Source: Pteria penguin
Lineage: Eukaryota > Mollusca > Bivalvia > Pterioida > Pteriidae
Length of the DNA: 64,000 nucleotides
Assembly: GCA_035048485.1 (NCBI GenBank)
Contig: CM068582.1
Span: forward strand, 21,750,155-21,814,154
Reading direction: 5' to 3'
Shown: positions 24,091 to 34,259 of the stretch, piece by piece
How positions within the stretch are numbered: position 1 is the stretch's first letter
Layout of the letters: every line of letters begins with the position of its first letter
Translations under genes and position numbers: made by a program
The notes under the pieces: generated by a model
The model's input: the letters and a program-made list of their open reading frames with translations, nothing else
Database searches by the model: none
Told to the model about the DNA's origin: nothing

Positions 24091-24414
24091 GAAAAAGAGT
24101 TGATTGCTCAGACATGTAGTGCAGAGGTAGCCAAAGTTACCAACTATACAACGTTAGAACAGATTTACTACACATGTCGTGAGGTTGCACTATTGGAAAG
24201 GGGGGATGTATACAGGTACAGTTCTCGTCGCGCGGACAGATACATGAATCAAAAATGGTATGAAAATATTGAATTCAAAGAATTTTGCAAGACTGCAAGT
24301 TATTTTTGTTACAATCGTAACACGTACAGAAATAATTACATTGTAGTGCTATACATATCCTTGGCTACCACAGTTGCATTCTTGAGCATCTTTCAAAAGA
24401 TATTAGTTGTTTGA
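24091..24414 (+). CDS. Hypothetical exon with C-terminal membrane segment
   Basis: I do not recognise this sequence. The open frame follows a TAA near 24,088 and runs about 104 residues to a TGA at 24,412-24,414 without an obvious ATG at its start, so if real it would be a terminal exon. A GCTCAG string near 24,105 could serve as an acceptor. The protein is mixed and charged (for example SSRRADRYMNQKWYENIEFK). It ends in a hydrophobic run of about 20 residues (YIVVLYISLATTVAFLSIF) and a short KILVV tail, as in tail-anchored or single-pass proteins. There is no neighbouring exon, homologous copy or promoter to support it. A chance frame remains quite possible. Confidence 0.25.
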   Translation, partial: EKELIAQTCSAEVAKVTNYTTLEQIYYTCREVALLERGDVYRYSSRRADRYMNQKWYENIEFKEFCKTASYFCYNRNTYRNNYIVVLYISLATTVAFLSIFQKILVV

Positions 24415-24519
24415 ATTTACATCTGAGCCCCGTATCAATATTGATGTATGTGTTCCTATCACTTGCTTATTCTTATAGTTGATTGCATAGGACATTTCTG
24501 AAGGTACACAAGAGGATGT

Positions 24520-24662
24520 CAGTGGCGGATCCAGGATTTCCGAAAAGGGGGGCCCACATATGTATTAGCCAAATTTCTCAGCCGTTTTTGGTGCAAAATC
24601 TGAATTTTTAATAGAAAATAGGTGGCCAAAAGGGGGGGGGGGGGGCTCTAAATCCGCCACTG
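24520..24662. mobile_element. MITE with CAGTGGCGGATCC-type ends
   Basis: Left end CAGTGGCGGATCCAGG, right end AAATCCGCCACTG. These are inverted repeats around 115 bp that contain a G-run. A solitary end of the same type is present at about 39,989-40,016. Elements with these ends are common in marine invertebrate genomes. Confidence 0.65.
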
Positions 24663-24796
24663 GGTGTTCAACATACATTTTTTTGCGCTCCCGTTTGTGA
24701 CTGAATACTTTGAAGGTAAAGGTCGCGCTTCTGTCTTGTTATGTTGTGACACTTGATCCTGATCAAATCAAAGGAGTGAAAGTCCTGAGAGGCGGT

Positions 24797-24846
24797 CGTT
24801 ATATATCTATCTATCTATCACATTTATCTATCTATCTATCTATCTA

Positions 24847-24933
<87 letters not shown>
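24797..24933. repeat. TCTA/TA microsatellite
   Basis: A block of TCTA repeats leads into about 42 TA dinucleotides. Confidence 0.95.
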
Positions 24934-24935
<2 letters not shown>

Positions 24936-26929
24936 CAAAAAATAGATTTTAGAAAGGATATGAAAAAAAGACTTCAGAAGACACCCTTTTAGATCACACT
25001 AGTGCTCTTGGTTTGTCAATTTATACTACTGGTCCAAAAAAAAATGGTTATGGAAAGGTGCTTTCTAATTCTAAGATCTCCGTCACCCTTCTTTGATCCA
25101 CTCCTTGATGATCTGGCCAAATCAAAGGACTGGAGGTCCTGAGTAACACTGATATGAAGATGAAGAGGAATTAGTTTTATCAATAGTATCAAGTACGTAG
25201 TCTGGTGAGCGATTTACGTCGAAAAGTAATCTGGCTAATGGGAGTTAACTCGTAATATCACGATGATTTGGCATTTTTAGTCTAGATCGAAAATACAGTA
25301 GTAATATTCAATAATTTGTCTATTATGCAAGTGTTTGTAAATTGTCATGTGATATTGAAGAAAACCGTTTTAGAGTTATTCTATTGACCAAAACTTGTTT
25401 ACGACATACCGGTTTCCGTTGCTCTAGCAATCGACAACGCTGATATAGATCTATATACGAAATGGGAAAAGTAAAATACGAGGGCGTATTTTAAAACAAA
25501 AAAAAAAGCACAAGATAGTCAACTAAAAGCGAAGGCCGGAATATTTAATTATCTTGAAACAATCAAAACTAAATTTAATGAACAAGAGAGGGTTTTTATT
25601 TTTAACTCTCAGAGTACCAACAATTTTTAGAAAGGGCTGCAGATTTACGTCATGCAGCAGAGGATGATGTGACGTCGTCACACCTGCTGTCTGTTGAAAA
25701 GTTATGGTAACTGAGCCATTATATCTCCGGACTCCTTAACAGTAGATGCATGATTTACATATCATTAAAAAGAAGACATTTTAAACTTTTAAATAATACT
25801 ATATTGTTGTTACTGACATATTCATTGAAGTACTTATATATGTACCACAAAGGCAGATTTTTCAAGGAAATATATGTACATGTTTTCCAAATAGCCTCCA
25901 TCTTCCTAAAGGTAGGGGGGGGCGCATTAATGTGTTTACATATTTGATTATATCAATTCTAAGTATGGTTTTAATTTGAAATGTCATTTGAAGCTTGTAT
26001 GTATACAAATCAATCCCTTTCTTGATCATGAAAAGGAAATATTTCATTCAATATATATTACACACAAAATAATTGAAGTTATAGCAAACTGGGGAGGGTG
26101 TAATATCTATCAAATTTCTTTGTAAAATGCCCCATTACCTATTATAATTTTGTTTTGTTTTGACTTATGACAGACCATTGCACATTACAGTGTAATATAG
26201 GTATCACAGTGATGTAGATTTCAGAAATTATCAAATAAGTGTACTTCTTGTAAAATTGTCATCATTTTAGTAGGTTTGTTTAATTACTATAGCCACTATG
26301 AAAGGCTTCGTTAGTTGTCAGAGCTTTCGCTAATCCTTGTTATTTTTTCAATCAATTCGTATAAATTCATAAGTTTATCTACCAAATAAAAAACCAGACA
26401 GACAGACGGATGTACAGACAAATGAGATTTCATATATTCACGTTTTCACAAAAAGCGGGAGACAAAAATTATGTCGGGTACAGCTTGAAACATGCTTTCG
26501 AGTTTGCATCCCAAGATGATTAATTAATTAGCGTAAGTTTGGTACTTGTAGCTTGTCCAGAATTGAGGTACATTAAAAGGCTAACTATGCCGCTCAAACC
26601 GAAAAATTATGTCATATGCAGCATCCAAAGTATGCCATCAAGTGTATATTCCAAGATGTTTGCTACTTGCAGCATTTGTAGTTGTCTAGAACTGAGTTTT
26701 CCAGATGCGGATGTCAGGCCTATAGCACAAAATCGTCCAAACTATGTGAAGGCGATCTCAAACTGTCCTTGCTCTGACCATTTGCTGTGGATTTGATGTG
26801 CACAAGAAGACATGGTGAATCCATGTTTGTAATTAGGAGGGGATTGTAATCAGATGAGGGTGTCTCTGAGGATACATAACAGTCAAAATAAACAAGTGAA
26901 TTCAAAGAATTCTAAGATGTCAAAAGTAA
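24934..26929. other. Unrecognised DNA
   Basis: No supportable gene. A GACAGACAGACGGA string near 26,398 resembles the microsatellite that closes tandem-repeat elements and may be an eroded end. A TGACGTCGTCA string lies near 25,670. Confidence 0.3.
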
Positions 26930-27015
26930 TGATCTTAAATGGAAAGTCTCATCACAAGGAATCTACATGTGAAGTTTCAAATTTGTACCCCTACTGGATC
27001 AAAAGTTATAGCCCA
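26930..27015 (+). mobile_element. Fragment of a family 1 array unit
   Basis: CATCACAAGGAATCTACATG and GGATCAAAAGTTATAGCC match the CCACAAGGAATATACATG and TCAAAAGTTATGGCTAAGG landmarks of the 146-bp unit. The unit stops where the Harbinger-associated repeat begins, suggesting that element inserted into an older array unit. Confidence 0.5.
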
Positions 27016-27017
27016 GG

Positions 27018-27250
27018 CCTGCGTCCCACGTATGAGTTTGAGACTGAGATTTTGCTCAAATCTGAGAAAAATCTCAAATTTGAGCTAAAACTCAAAAGTG
27101 CGTCCCACGAAAACATTTCCGTCTCAGTTTGAGATCGAAATTTGAGTCCGATCTCAAATTGCGTCCCACGAACATTTTTTTCCAGCTCAAGTGAGTCAGA
27201 AAGTTGAGAAAAACTCAGATTTCATTGAGACAGCTCCCTACCAGTCTCAA
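27018..27250. repeat. Putative Harbinger terminal/subterminal repeat region
   Basis: GCGTCCCACG occurs three times (near 27,022, 27,101 and 27,163). Between the copies, TTTGAG, CTCAAA and GAGACTGAG-like strings occur in both orientations, giving many small palindromes such as CTCAAATTTGAG. Its position upstream of the transposase promoter and downstream of an interrupted repeat unit suits a transposon left end with transposase or Myb binding sites. The function is inferred. Confidence 0.45.
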
Positions 27251-27494
27251 ACATTAAGGAGTTACGTAAATGTGTTGTTTTATGTGATATTACAAGCAAA
27301 ATGGTAACTATGCACATGAAACCTCAGTCATATAATGTTATTCTAAGATTTAAAAACAAATTCGTGTTTACGTCCTTGATATATTTACATAGTTTACACA
27401 ATTCACAACTTTAAAATGTTATTGTAAGATAAAGCATTTATTAATGTAACTATCAAAACCTTTGTAACTTTTTAACGGTGGCGTAATAATAATA

Positions 27495-27527
27495 TGACGT
27501 CATATCAAATGACGTCATGATATAAAA
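27495..27527 (+). promoter_or_regulatory. Twin CRE sites and TATA box upstream of transposase
   Basis: Two perfect TGACGTCA sites (27,495-27,502 and 27,510-27,517) stand 15 bp apart, followed directly by TATAAAA (27,521-27,527). The first ATG of the transposase exon is at 27,605, leaving a plausible short leader. TGACGTCA is the consensus CREB/ATF site. Use as a promoter is inferred. Confidence 0.55.
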
Positions 27528-27604
27528 TCATCAAATATCGCTAGAATACACAAATAGACGGACGACGAAGGCGAAGAAGAAATAAGAGAGTTTTGAGAAA
27601 AATA

Positions 27605-27780
27605 ATGCCACACAGGCCGAACCATTTGCAACAAATGACTTCCAAAGATTTATTTTTAAGATACAGATTTAAGTCAGAAACCATCGAATTCATCCTTTCT
27701 CTAATTGGGGATTATCTTCAAAGGGACACTTTCAGGAGTTATGCGTTAAGTCTAGCGCAACAGCTTCTCCTTGGATTACG
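27605..27780 (+). CDS. HARBI1-like transposase, exon 1
   Basis: N-terminal part of a PIF/Harbinger transposase. The frame also opens upstream, but ATG at 27,605 is the first good start after the TATA box. Key stretch: FLRYRFKSETIEFILSLIGD, matching the family's RFS.ETV..L..LI region, then LAQQLLLGLR. The exon ends in CG followed by GTAAGA, and the split arginine codon is completed by the A opening the exon at 36,248 (giving ...GLRYYGSG..., as in the family's LR.YATGSF). The intervening intron of about 8.5 kb is loaded with other repeats and a separate gene fragment. Confidence 0.75.
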
Positions 27781-28602
27781 GTAAGAAAATTAATATATCT
27801 CGTGTATTACACAAATATTTGCAAAGAACATCACATCTATTTTGCTTATAAATGAAACATAATACAAGATAATGAAAGATTGGTATTGAGAGTACGGGAA
27901 ATAAAACCATACATACATATATTTTGATATAGTGATTATGGGGGAAAAATATACATAAATAAAATAGGGCGCCAATACATATTTTATCATCATGTTGGTA
28001 TTTACGATCTAATCGAAGTAGAAGTCAAGACACCCAAATTATCTTTCTGTATTCAAAAGTTATACATGAAATATTATTAGTGATTTCCATATTAAAAGTA
28101 GTTCTCTGTAAGGACCAAAATTAGTCAGAAAGGCATGTTTTCATGTTTGAAAAAAAAAACATGAATATCTTTAATCTAGATATCATGTTAAATACAAAAA
28201 CAAAAATATAATTTTTAGAAATGATCCTGTTACCATAGAAACGGCATTTTTACTTGTTTGTGTATTGAATTTCTAACAAAATTGATTCGTTAGGTACTGA
28301 ATTTAATGAATTGAATTAACTCTATGATTATATACCTGTTTTAATCGAAAACATACAAAACTATCTTAAGAAAATGTTAATATAGGATGTTAATGGCATT
28401 TCTATATAATATTTCAGCATTAGATTGATACACTGCAAAATGTGCATATTTCGGTCGATAAAATAACTGAATTGTCACTCTAGTATGGGTATAAAAAGTA
28501 TTGATTCTTTTTTAAGTAGTCCTGCATTAATATTTCATGCAATAAAAATAGTGGGTATTCAATAAATAAATACCTAATTTCAACATTAATTAATCACAAA
28601 TT

Positions 28603-28883
28603 TAAGCCGGTGTGGCCTGGTGGATAAGGTGCTCGGCTCGTGATCGAGAGGTCGCGGGTTCGACTCCCGCCCGGGGCACACCGGTGTTCTGTCTTTCGGA
28701 TGAGACAGTAAAAACCGAGGTCCCGTGTCACGGTAGGCGTGGCACGTAAAAGATCCCTCACTGCTTCGGGTGGGTCCGTTGCAAAGGTCTAAATTTGTAA
28801 GCAATGCATCAGGCAGATGCCGTCACCATATACGTGAAATAATCGTAGAGTGACGTAAAACAATAATCAAACAAACAAACAAA
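28603..28883 (+). repeat. tRNA-derived SINE, full length
   Basis: The head has A-box-like TGGCCTGGTGGATAAGGTGC and B-box GGTTCGACTCCCGCCC. The body contains GGCACACCGGTGTTCTGTCT and CACGTAAAAGATCCCTCACT. It ends GTGACGTAAAACAATAATCA plus CAAA repeats. Flanked by the direct repeat TAATCACAAATT (28,591-28,602 and 28,884-28,895), the expected target-site duplication. It is about 98% identical by eye to the copy at 34,983. Related to molluscan V-SINE/Meta-SINE-type families; exact family unresolved. Confidence 0.85.
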
Positions 28884-29287
28884 TAATCACAAATTATTGT
28901 TTTTTATTACCTCCCTTTGGAGCGCTCTCCTTTTTGGAAATCAGTAATAGTCCGTACAGCTAGAATTACCTCTGCACATACATGTAAACAAAATACATTG
29001 TTACGTTCGCGAAGTGGTGCATTTGTTGTACATGTAAGATTGTGTATCGTCTATTAAAACCAATATGTTAGAAAGGAGGGTTAACTGACTTGTAATTTAA
29101 AGCTAGGAGATTTTTAGAAGTTATCTGTGGCGGAAATATTTATAAGAAATTTACGTCTTCTTCCAATAGGAAGTGTACTCAAAAGTAGAGCGTTATACTT
29201 CATGGTTGAACGTTATACTTCATTCGATGATTTTGAAGAAGATGTACTTTTGTCAGAAATGGGCAGAATTTGTTGCGACTTGACTAG

Positions 29288-29495
29288 GAATTACACAATG
29301 TGCACAAATCACAAATATCGTATCAAAGACAAAGACTGAAAGAGCAACATAGACTTTTGGTGATAAGAGGAAAATGTGCAATTACGCGTCAGATTGCTTT
29401 GCATAAAGGCAGTCCCTCTGGAGATAGAAAAATTACGAAAAAGACTATGCAGAAAAGTCTGGAGTCTACTGGTGTTGTTGTTCCCATTGGAGGAT
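29288..29495 (+). CDS. Zinc-finger gene fragment, exon A
   Basis: An open frame begins after a TAG at 29,285 and is closed by a clear donor (GGAT/GTAAGT at 29,495/29,496). It encodes a basic stretch including RGKCAITRQIALHKGSPSGD, RKITKKTMQKSLESTG and VVVPIGG. The last base joins the exon at 30,121 to give GLICSACRK, a plausible zinc-knuckle context. The true 5' start is not clear. A different frame just upstream (MVERYTSFDDFEEDVLLSEM, near 29,202) also looks coding and may be an earlier exon or a frameshifted part. It lies inside transposase intron 1, same strand. Confidence 0.5.
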
Positions 29496-30120
29496 GTAAG
29501 TGTACCATTTTCATTGTTATTTTCAATATTCAATGTTATAAATTGTGCAGTAAATTGAGATTTGTAAGTAAGATCTGTATATGAAGGAATGGTTGATTGT
29601 TGTTTAGGCCTTATACAGTAGTGACTTTCTGGGTCATTCTGGTAATGACATGTGTCTACATGACAGATGTGTGAATTAGAATTTTACCAAGCATCATTAA
29701 AATTTAAAAGCAATTCTACCAAGTGTCAATCTGAAAGGAAGAAAATTTGGGAAAATACTTTATGCACATTGAGGGGAAAAGATTAAAATCAGGTAAAAAT
29801 TTGGGTAAATCCCTAGTATTTCAGTGATTCTACTTGCTGGTTTTTTATGTCATTTTCCACAATTTTTCAGCTTTATGGTGATATGTAAGCAATTAATAGT
29901 TAATCTTATAAACATAACTGGCACATAATCATGGATTAAGTTTGTTAGAAAATGACTGATTATAGGCAATTCTAAACTTTGATTAAATTTCACATTTGAT
30001 GTAAGGGAAGTATTGATGAAATGAAGTGAAATTTGGTTATAGAATGTAAATGAAATGTTGAATGTAACAGATATCTTCAAGATATAATGAATCATCAATT
30101 ATTTTCTGGCTTTCTTGCAG

Positions 30121-30212
30121 TGATTTGCTCTGCATGCAGGAAAGGCTTATCAAAAATATATGTGCCACATCTTCACATTAATGAAAATGCATCTGGCAGA
30201 GAAGTAAATATG
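30121..30212 (+). CDS. Zinc-finger gene fragment, exon B
   Basis: Bounded by a good acceptor (TTTCTTGCAG) and a donor (ATG/GTAATG). It carries ICSACRKGLSKIYVPHLHIN followed by ENASGREVNM. The CxxC pair (CSAC) and flanking basic residues resemble half of a zinc-binding site. It ends in phase 0, whereas the zinc-finger frame of the exon at 32,621 needs a different phase, so at least one exon between them is missing from my reading. Confidence 0.5.
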
Positions 30213-30539
30213 GTAATGCAATTTTTTACAAATTCATATTGTTACTTGATAAACATTATAAATACAATGTAAACACAGGTACATGTAGGTCATAACCAAG
30301 AGAAACCCCTCCTGTCCTACATATAATTATGCACATGTATATATAGATAAAGGGAATTTTATAATCTTGGTATGAAATCAGGGTTCCTTTAACAGTGCTT
30401 TTATTGGTCAGTCTTTGCTATTTTTGCATATTCAAATTCACTCAGTTTGTTTCATTAATTTTCTATGACTGAGATGGAAATTAATGGCCAGACATGTATA
30501 AATGGCCCCTATAGAAGCTGTGATGTGTAGATGGTATGG

Positions 30540-31720
30540 TATGGAGATGCTTACAGATATTTTTGCCTCCAGTCTGGAAGGTGGATCATCTGTCTCTGTC
30601 TGTTTGTAAGTTAGTAATTCTGTCCTGCTTACATTACAGGTAAGGTACCATATTTTAAGTTTAGATGGTGATACATGCAGTTAACAAAACTGTAAAATCA
30701 TCTTTGGTTTACTCAGATTCAGCCAAGGGTGTGGGATAGGGTCAAACACATGTCCCTAGGGGCATGTGGTAGGGTCGAAATGTAGGACATTGAAATTTTT
30801 GTATTTAAGTTTAGATAGTGATACAGTAACCAAACCTGGACTGTATGTTCATCTTAGGTTACTCACACTTCACTGACATACCATGCTCCTGTCAAGCTTG
30901 GTACATTTACTCCTCATGCTGAGACAAAGACACCTATTGTTTTTTCAAGGTTACAGGTCAAAGGTCAAGGTTGGTTTAAACAGTATTATTTTAATAAAGT
31001 TACATACCAATATATAAACAAATGAATTATGTTAAGATTGAGCAACAAGCAATAATGCTTATATAAAGCTCTCTACTTGTACACTATTTTGAAAGATAAA
31101 TAATGCCGACGTGATATATAACATCATATTATTTTACTGTTTAGGAGGAACAATGGTCTCAAACATATATATACATACACATTCAACCATTGCATACATA
31201 TGTTTTATATATACACTTGCATACACATGCATACAAACATACATTATATAAATACACAATCAATCATTTACGTACCTGTGTTTAATATATATAGTTACAT
31301 ATACACATAAAACCATTTATATACATACATTCAATCATTTACATACATATGTTTATACATACACATACACATATGCATGTGTGATACAAAGGAAAAAAGG
31401 TCAAGGTTGTAGTACTACTTGGTAGGAAATCTTTCAGACAGGATACAGTCCAAATCATTGGGGCTAGGACTGTCAAACTTGGTACATTTACTCCTTATGC
31501 CAAGACTTGGTACACTTAATCCTCATGCCAAGACAAAGACACTTATTGTTTTCAAGGTCAAAGGTGAAGGTCGTAGTACTATTTGGTTAGGAAGCTTTGT
31601 AGGCAGGATACAGAATGAACTATGGAGGGTGGAACAATTTAAGATGGGAATGTTTCCATATTTTCAAAATACTCCCCTTCAAACTAAGCATATTATACCA
31701 TGCTAGGCATTGCTCTTGTT
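30540..31720 (+). repeat. Degenerate tandem repeat with AGGTCA strings
   Basis: Diverged units sharing CAAACTTGGTACATTTACTC, AAGACAAAGACACTTATTG, AAGGTCAAAGGT and TTTGTAGGCAGGATACAG-like strings. It ends near GCATTGCTCTTGTTAGCTC. A separate patch at 31,165-31,380 is a loose tandem repeat of CATTCAATCATTTACATACA-type units. It sits in transposase intron 1. Confidence 0.5.
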
Positions 31721-32019
31721 AGCTCTCCTGTACTTCAGTGCAGAAAAACTATTGCAATACCATCAGTATCACACTATTTTCTTTCAAATTTTCATATATA
31801 AGGCATTTTTGTGTTTGTGTCTTACTAAGTATTATTCATCATTGCCAAAAACTCAAGGTGGGAAATGTCATATTTTTTCAAATACATGAAAATTATATTT
31901 TAATTCAAAGTGAGCTTTCAGTTGGGATGGAGCAAAGGTCAAAATCTACAACAATTTCAAATTTCAATGATTAGTAATGTTTATAGATACAATGTTAATA
32001 CATGTATATCATTACAAAA

Positions 32020-32135
32020 ACCGGGGTTGCGCCACTATATTTAAGAGGTTGGTAACCTCCTGCTTCCATGTCACGATATAATTGAAATATTGTTGAAAGT
32101 GACGTAAAATACCAATCAGCCAACCAACCAACATT
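32020..32135 (+). repeat. SINE 3' fragment
   Basis: Shares GGGTTGCGCCACTATATTTA, GGTAACCTCCTGCTTCCATG and GTGACGTAAAATACCAATCA with the copy at 22,735; the tRNA-like head is absent. Confidence 0.6.
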
Positions 32136-32620
32136 ACGAAAAATTAATATTGAAATTTAATGTGGGAGATGGATGCAGATGTCAATATATATAATTGATT
32201 TAATGACAAATATTTAAATACATTGCATGACCTATCTTTTAAATTATATGGTATGCATATTTAATTGTAGGTGGGCTTTTGGTTATGGTGGGGATGGGGT
32301 TCGGGAAAAGTGTGTCTTGTTACACATTCATTGATATTGATATAATGTATAGGTTATTAAATATCTCTCTTAATCAAAACTAATTGCAGGCAAGCATTGG
32401 GTGACTCTCGCACAACTGGTTAATTAGAAATGATTTGAGTATTCACTTTGAAAATTAGAAATACTGTACATGTAGTATGCAGAACAGTGAAATTTTTTTT
32501 CTGTTGTTACATTTCATCTTCATGATTTATAGATTTTGTAAATGTATCTATAAAAATATTCATTATTCTAGCAAGAAGATACAATAATTTCATGTTCCTC
32601 ATGTTATGATTTTGTTTTAG

Positions 32621-33152
32621 ATGAAGTGGTTGTTCAGAGGCAAAAACATACTTCACATCATGATTGCCCTAAAGATGGTTGCAAAGGTTATTTTCGTCAT
32701 TTCAAGCTTTTGAAAATCACCTTGATGTTGGTGACTGCAACTATTACCAACAAGAGTGTACATCTGACAAGGCAAAGAAAATTTACTCAGAAAGAGTAAA
32801 CTCTCTTTTTACCAATACGAAGAAAATATTCTTGGCTTCCAACACAGATGAGGGACGAAGTTACTTAGAGGAAGGTTGGGCATTAAAGGCGAGGAAAAAG
32901 AAGGTTACATTTGATAAAGAACAAACTGATTACATGAAGAGTAAGTTCAGTGTTGGCAAGAATAAAGGCAGTAAAGTTGACCCATACCAAGTAGCAGAGG
33001 AAATGAGATTAATAAAAGAAAATGGAATTTTTAAGTTTAAGAGACAGCGATATTTGTCTGTACAGCAGATATCAGAATGGCGGAAAATGAAAAGAATGTC
33101 TAACATAATATATACTTGTCAGCAAATGAAGAAGACTGAAAAAATGAATTGA
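32621..33152 (+). pseudogene. C2HC finger plus GWALK-type domain, terminal exon, frameshifted
   Basis: The acceptor TTGTTTTAG opens the exon. The first frame gives HDCPKDGCKGYF. About 15 bases on, a second frame continues with SSFQAFENHLDVGDC, and together they match a C-x4-C...H-x4-C finger interrupted by a one-base shift near 32,692-32,696. The remainder runs to a TGA at 33,150. It contains KAKKIYSERVNSLF, EEGWALKARKKKVTFDKEQ, FSVGKNKGSKVDPYQVAEEM and LSVQQISEWRKMKR. From memory this GWALK / F..GE..G.K.DP..VA..MR / L...QI pattern recurs in many uncharacterised cnidarian and mollusc proteins. No function is known to me. The shift suggests a decayed copy or an assembly error. Confidence 0.6.
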
Positions 33153-34259
33153 AAATGAAAATAATGAGACATCTATCTTCAAATCATTGAAATTGTAAGA
33201 ATGCAGAAACGATGACGAATGAAAAAACACCAGATAGTTAACTAGTTCTGAATACTTGATTGTTATTACAAACATTGCTTTGTATATGCATGGATGCAAG
33301 TGCCTATCAGGACCTTTGGTCCTTTGATTTCAGATAGATAGTTATAATAAAGTTTAATTATCTATTTTAAGTCAAAGGATTATCAGCTGTTGCCATGACT
33401 TGCATTTATTGTTTTGTTAAATCAGTTAATATTAAGAAAATGTTGTATTGGGTATTGGATGCAGTTGTGCACATATGTTTCAAACTTGGGTTCCGATCCC
33501 TGGGGGAGGGGCAAATGGGTTGTTTAAAACATGTCATCTGCACTACTCCCTTAAACCTTTATTGATACAATGATCTGATATTGTATATGAAGGGATATCA
33601 CTGAATTGTAGTTTTGCATTTGGGTTTAAAACCTAGGGCCATGTCCCAGGAGTGAGTAAAAAATGTGTGAAGTAAAAAAATCTTGCCATTGCACTCTTTA
33701 TTATTAATAAAAGTAATCTGATTTTATATATGAGAAAGTTTGATTCATACCGGTAGTTTTGTACCTGAGTTATGGGGTCTATGTGCTATATTATTGTCCG
33801 GTTAGATATATATATTTAGGTCATCTGATTTACTATTATCTATTGGCATTATATTATTGTTCATCTAATTATATTGGGGTAAGTTTGGTTGCATATCTTT
33901 CCATCATAAAATGTTTGGTAGGGTATTTTACACAATATTATGTAATATGACAGTACATACAAATCTAAGTTTAAGTCTAAGTTTAAACAGATGACTCATT
34001 AGGAAAGAATTGACATTTTTGAAATGAAGTAATGAAGTAATATAAAGTCTATTTATCTACCACTTAGTTAGCTAGTAATTGATCCAAGAAATTGTAAAAA
34101 TTGTATGGATAAAAATGTTACAGATTGTTGGGTGTTTTTGATAGAGAGAACGTATATAAGATTCTACAGTGTGAATGTCATCTATGTGAATCTTTTTCTT
34201 TGACATTACATGTTGTTTAAATTGTATTGCATTGTACAGTGTTCATTTAAACAAGAGAG
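33153..34259. other. Intron sequence, nothing recognised
   Basis: AT-rich part of transposase intron 1 with no repeat or coding signal that I can support. Confidence 0.4.

Noticed and set aside
28603..28680. Functional tRNA gene
   Set aside because: The A and B boxes belong to a SINE head followed by a SINE body, tail and target-site duplication; several diverged copies exist in the window.
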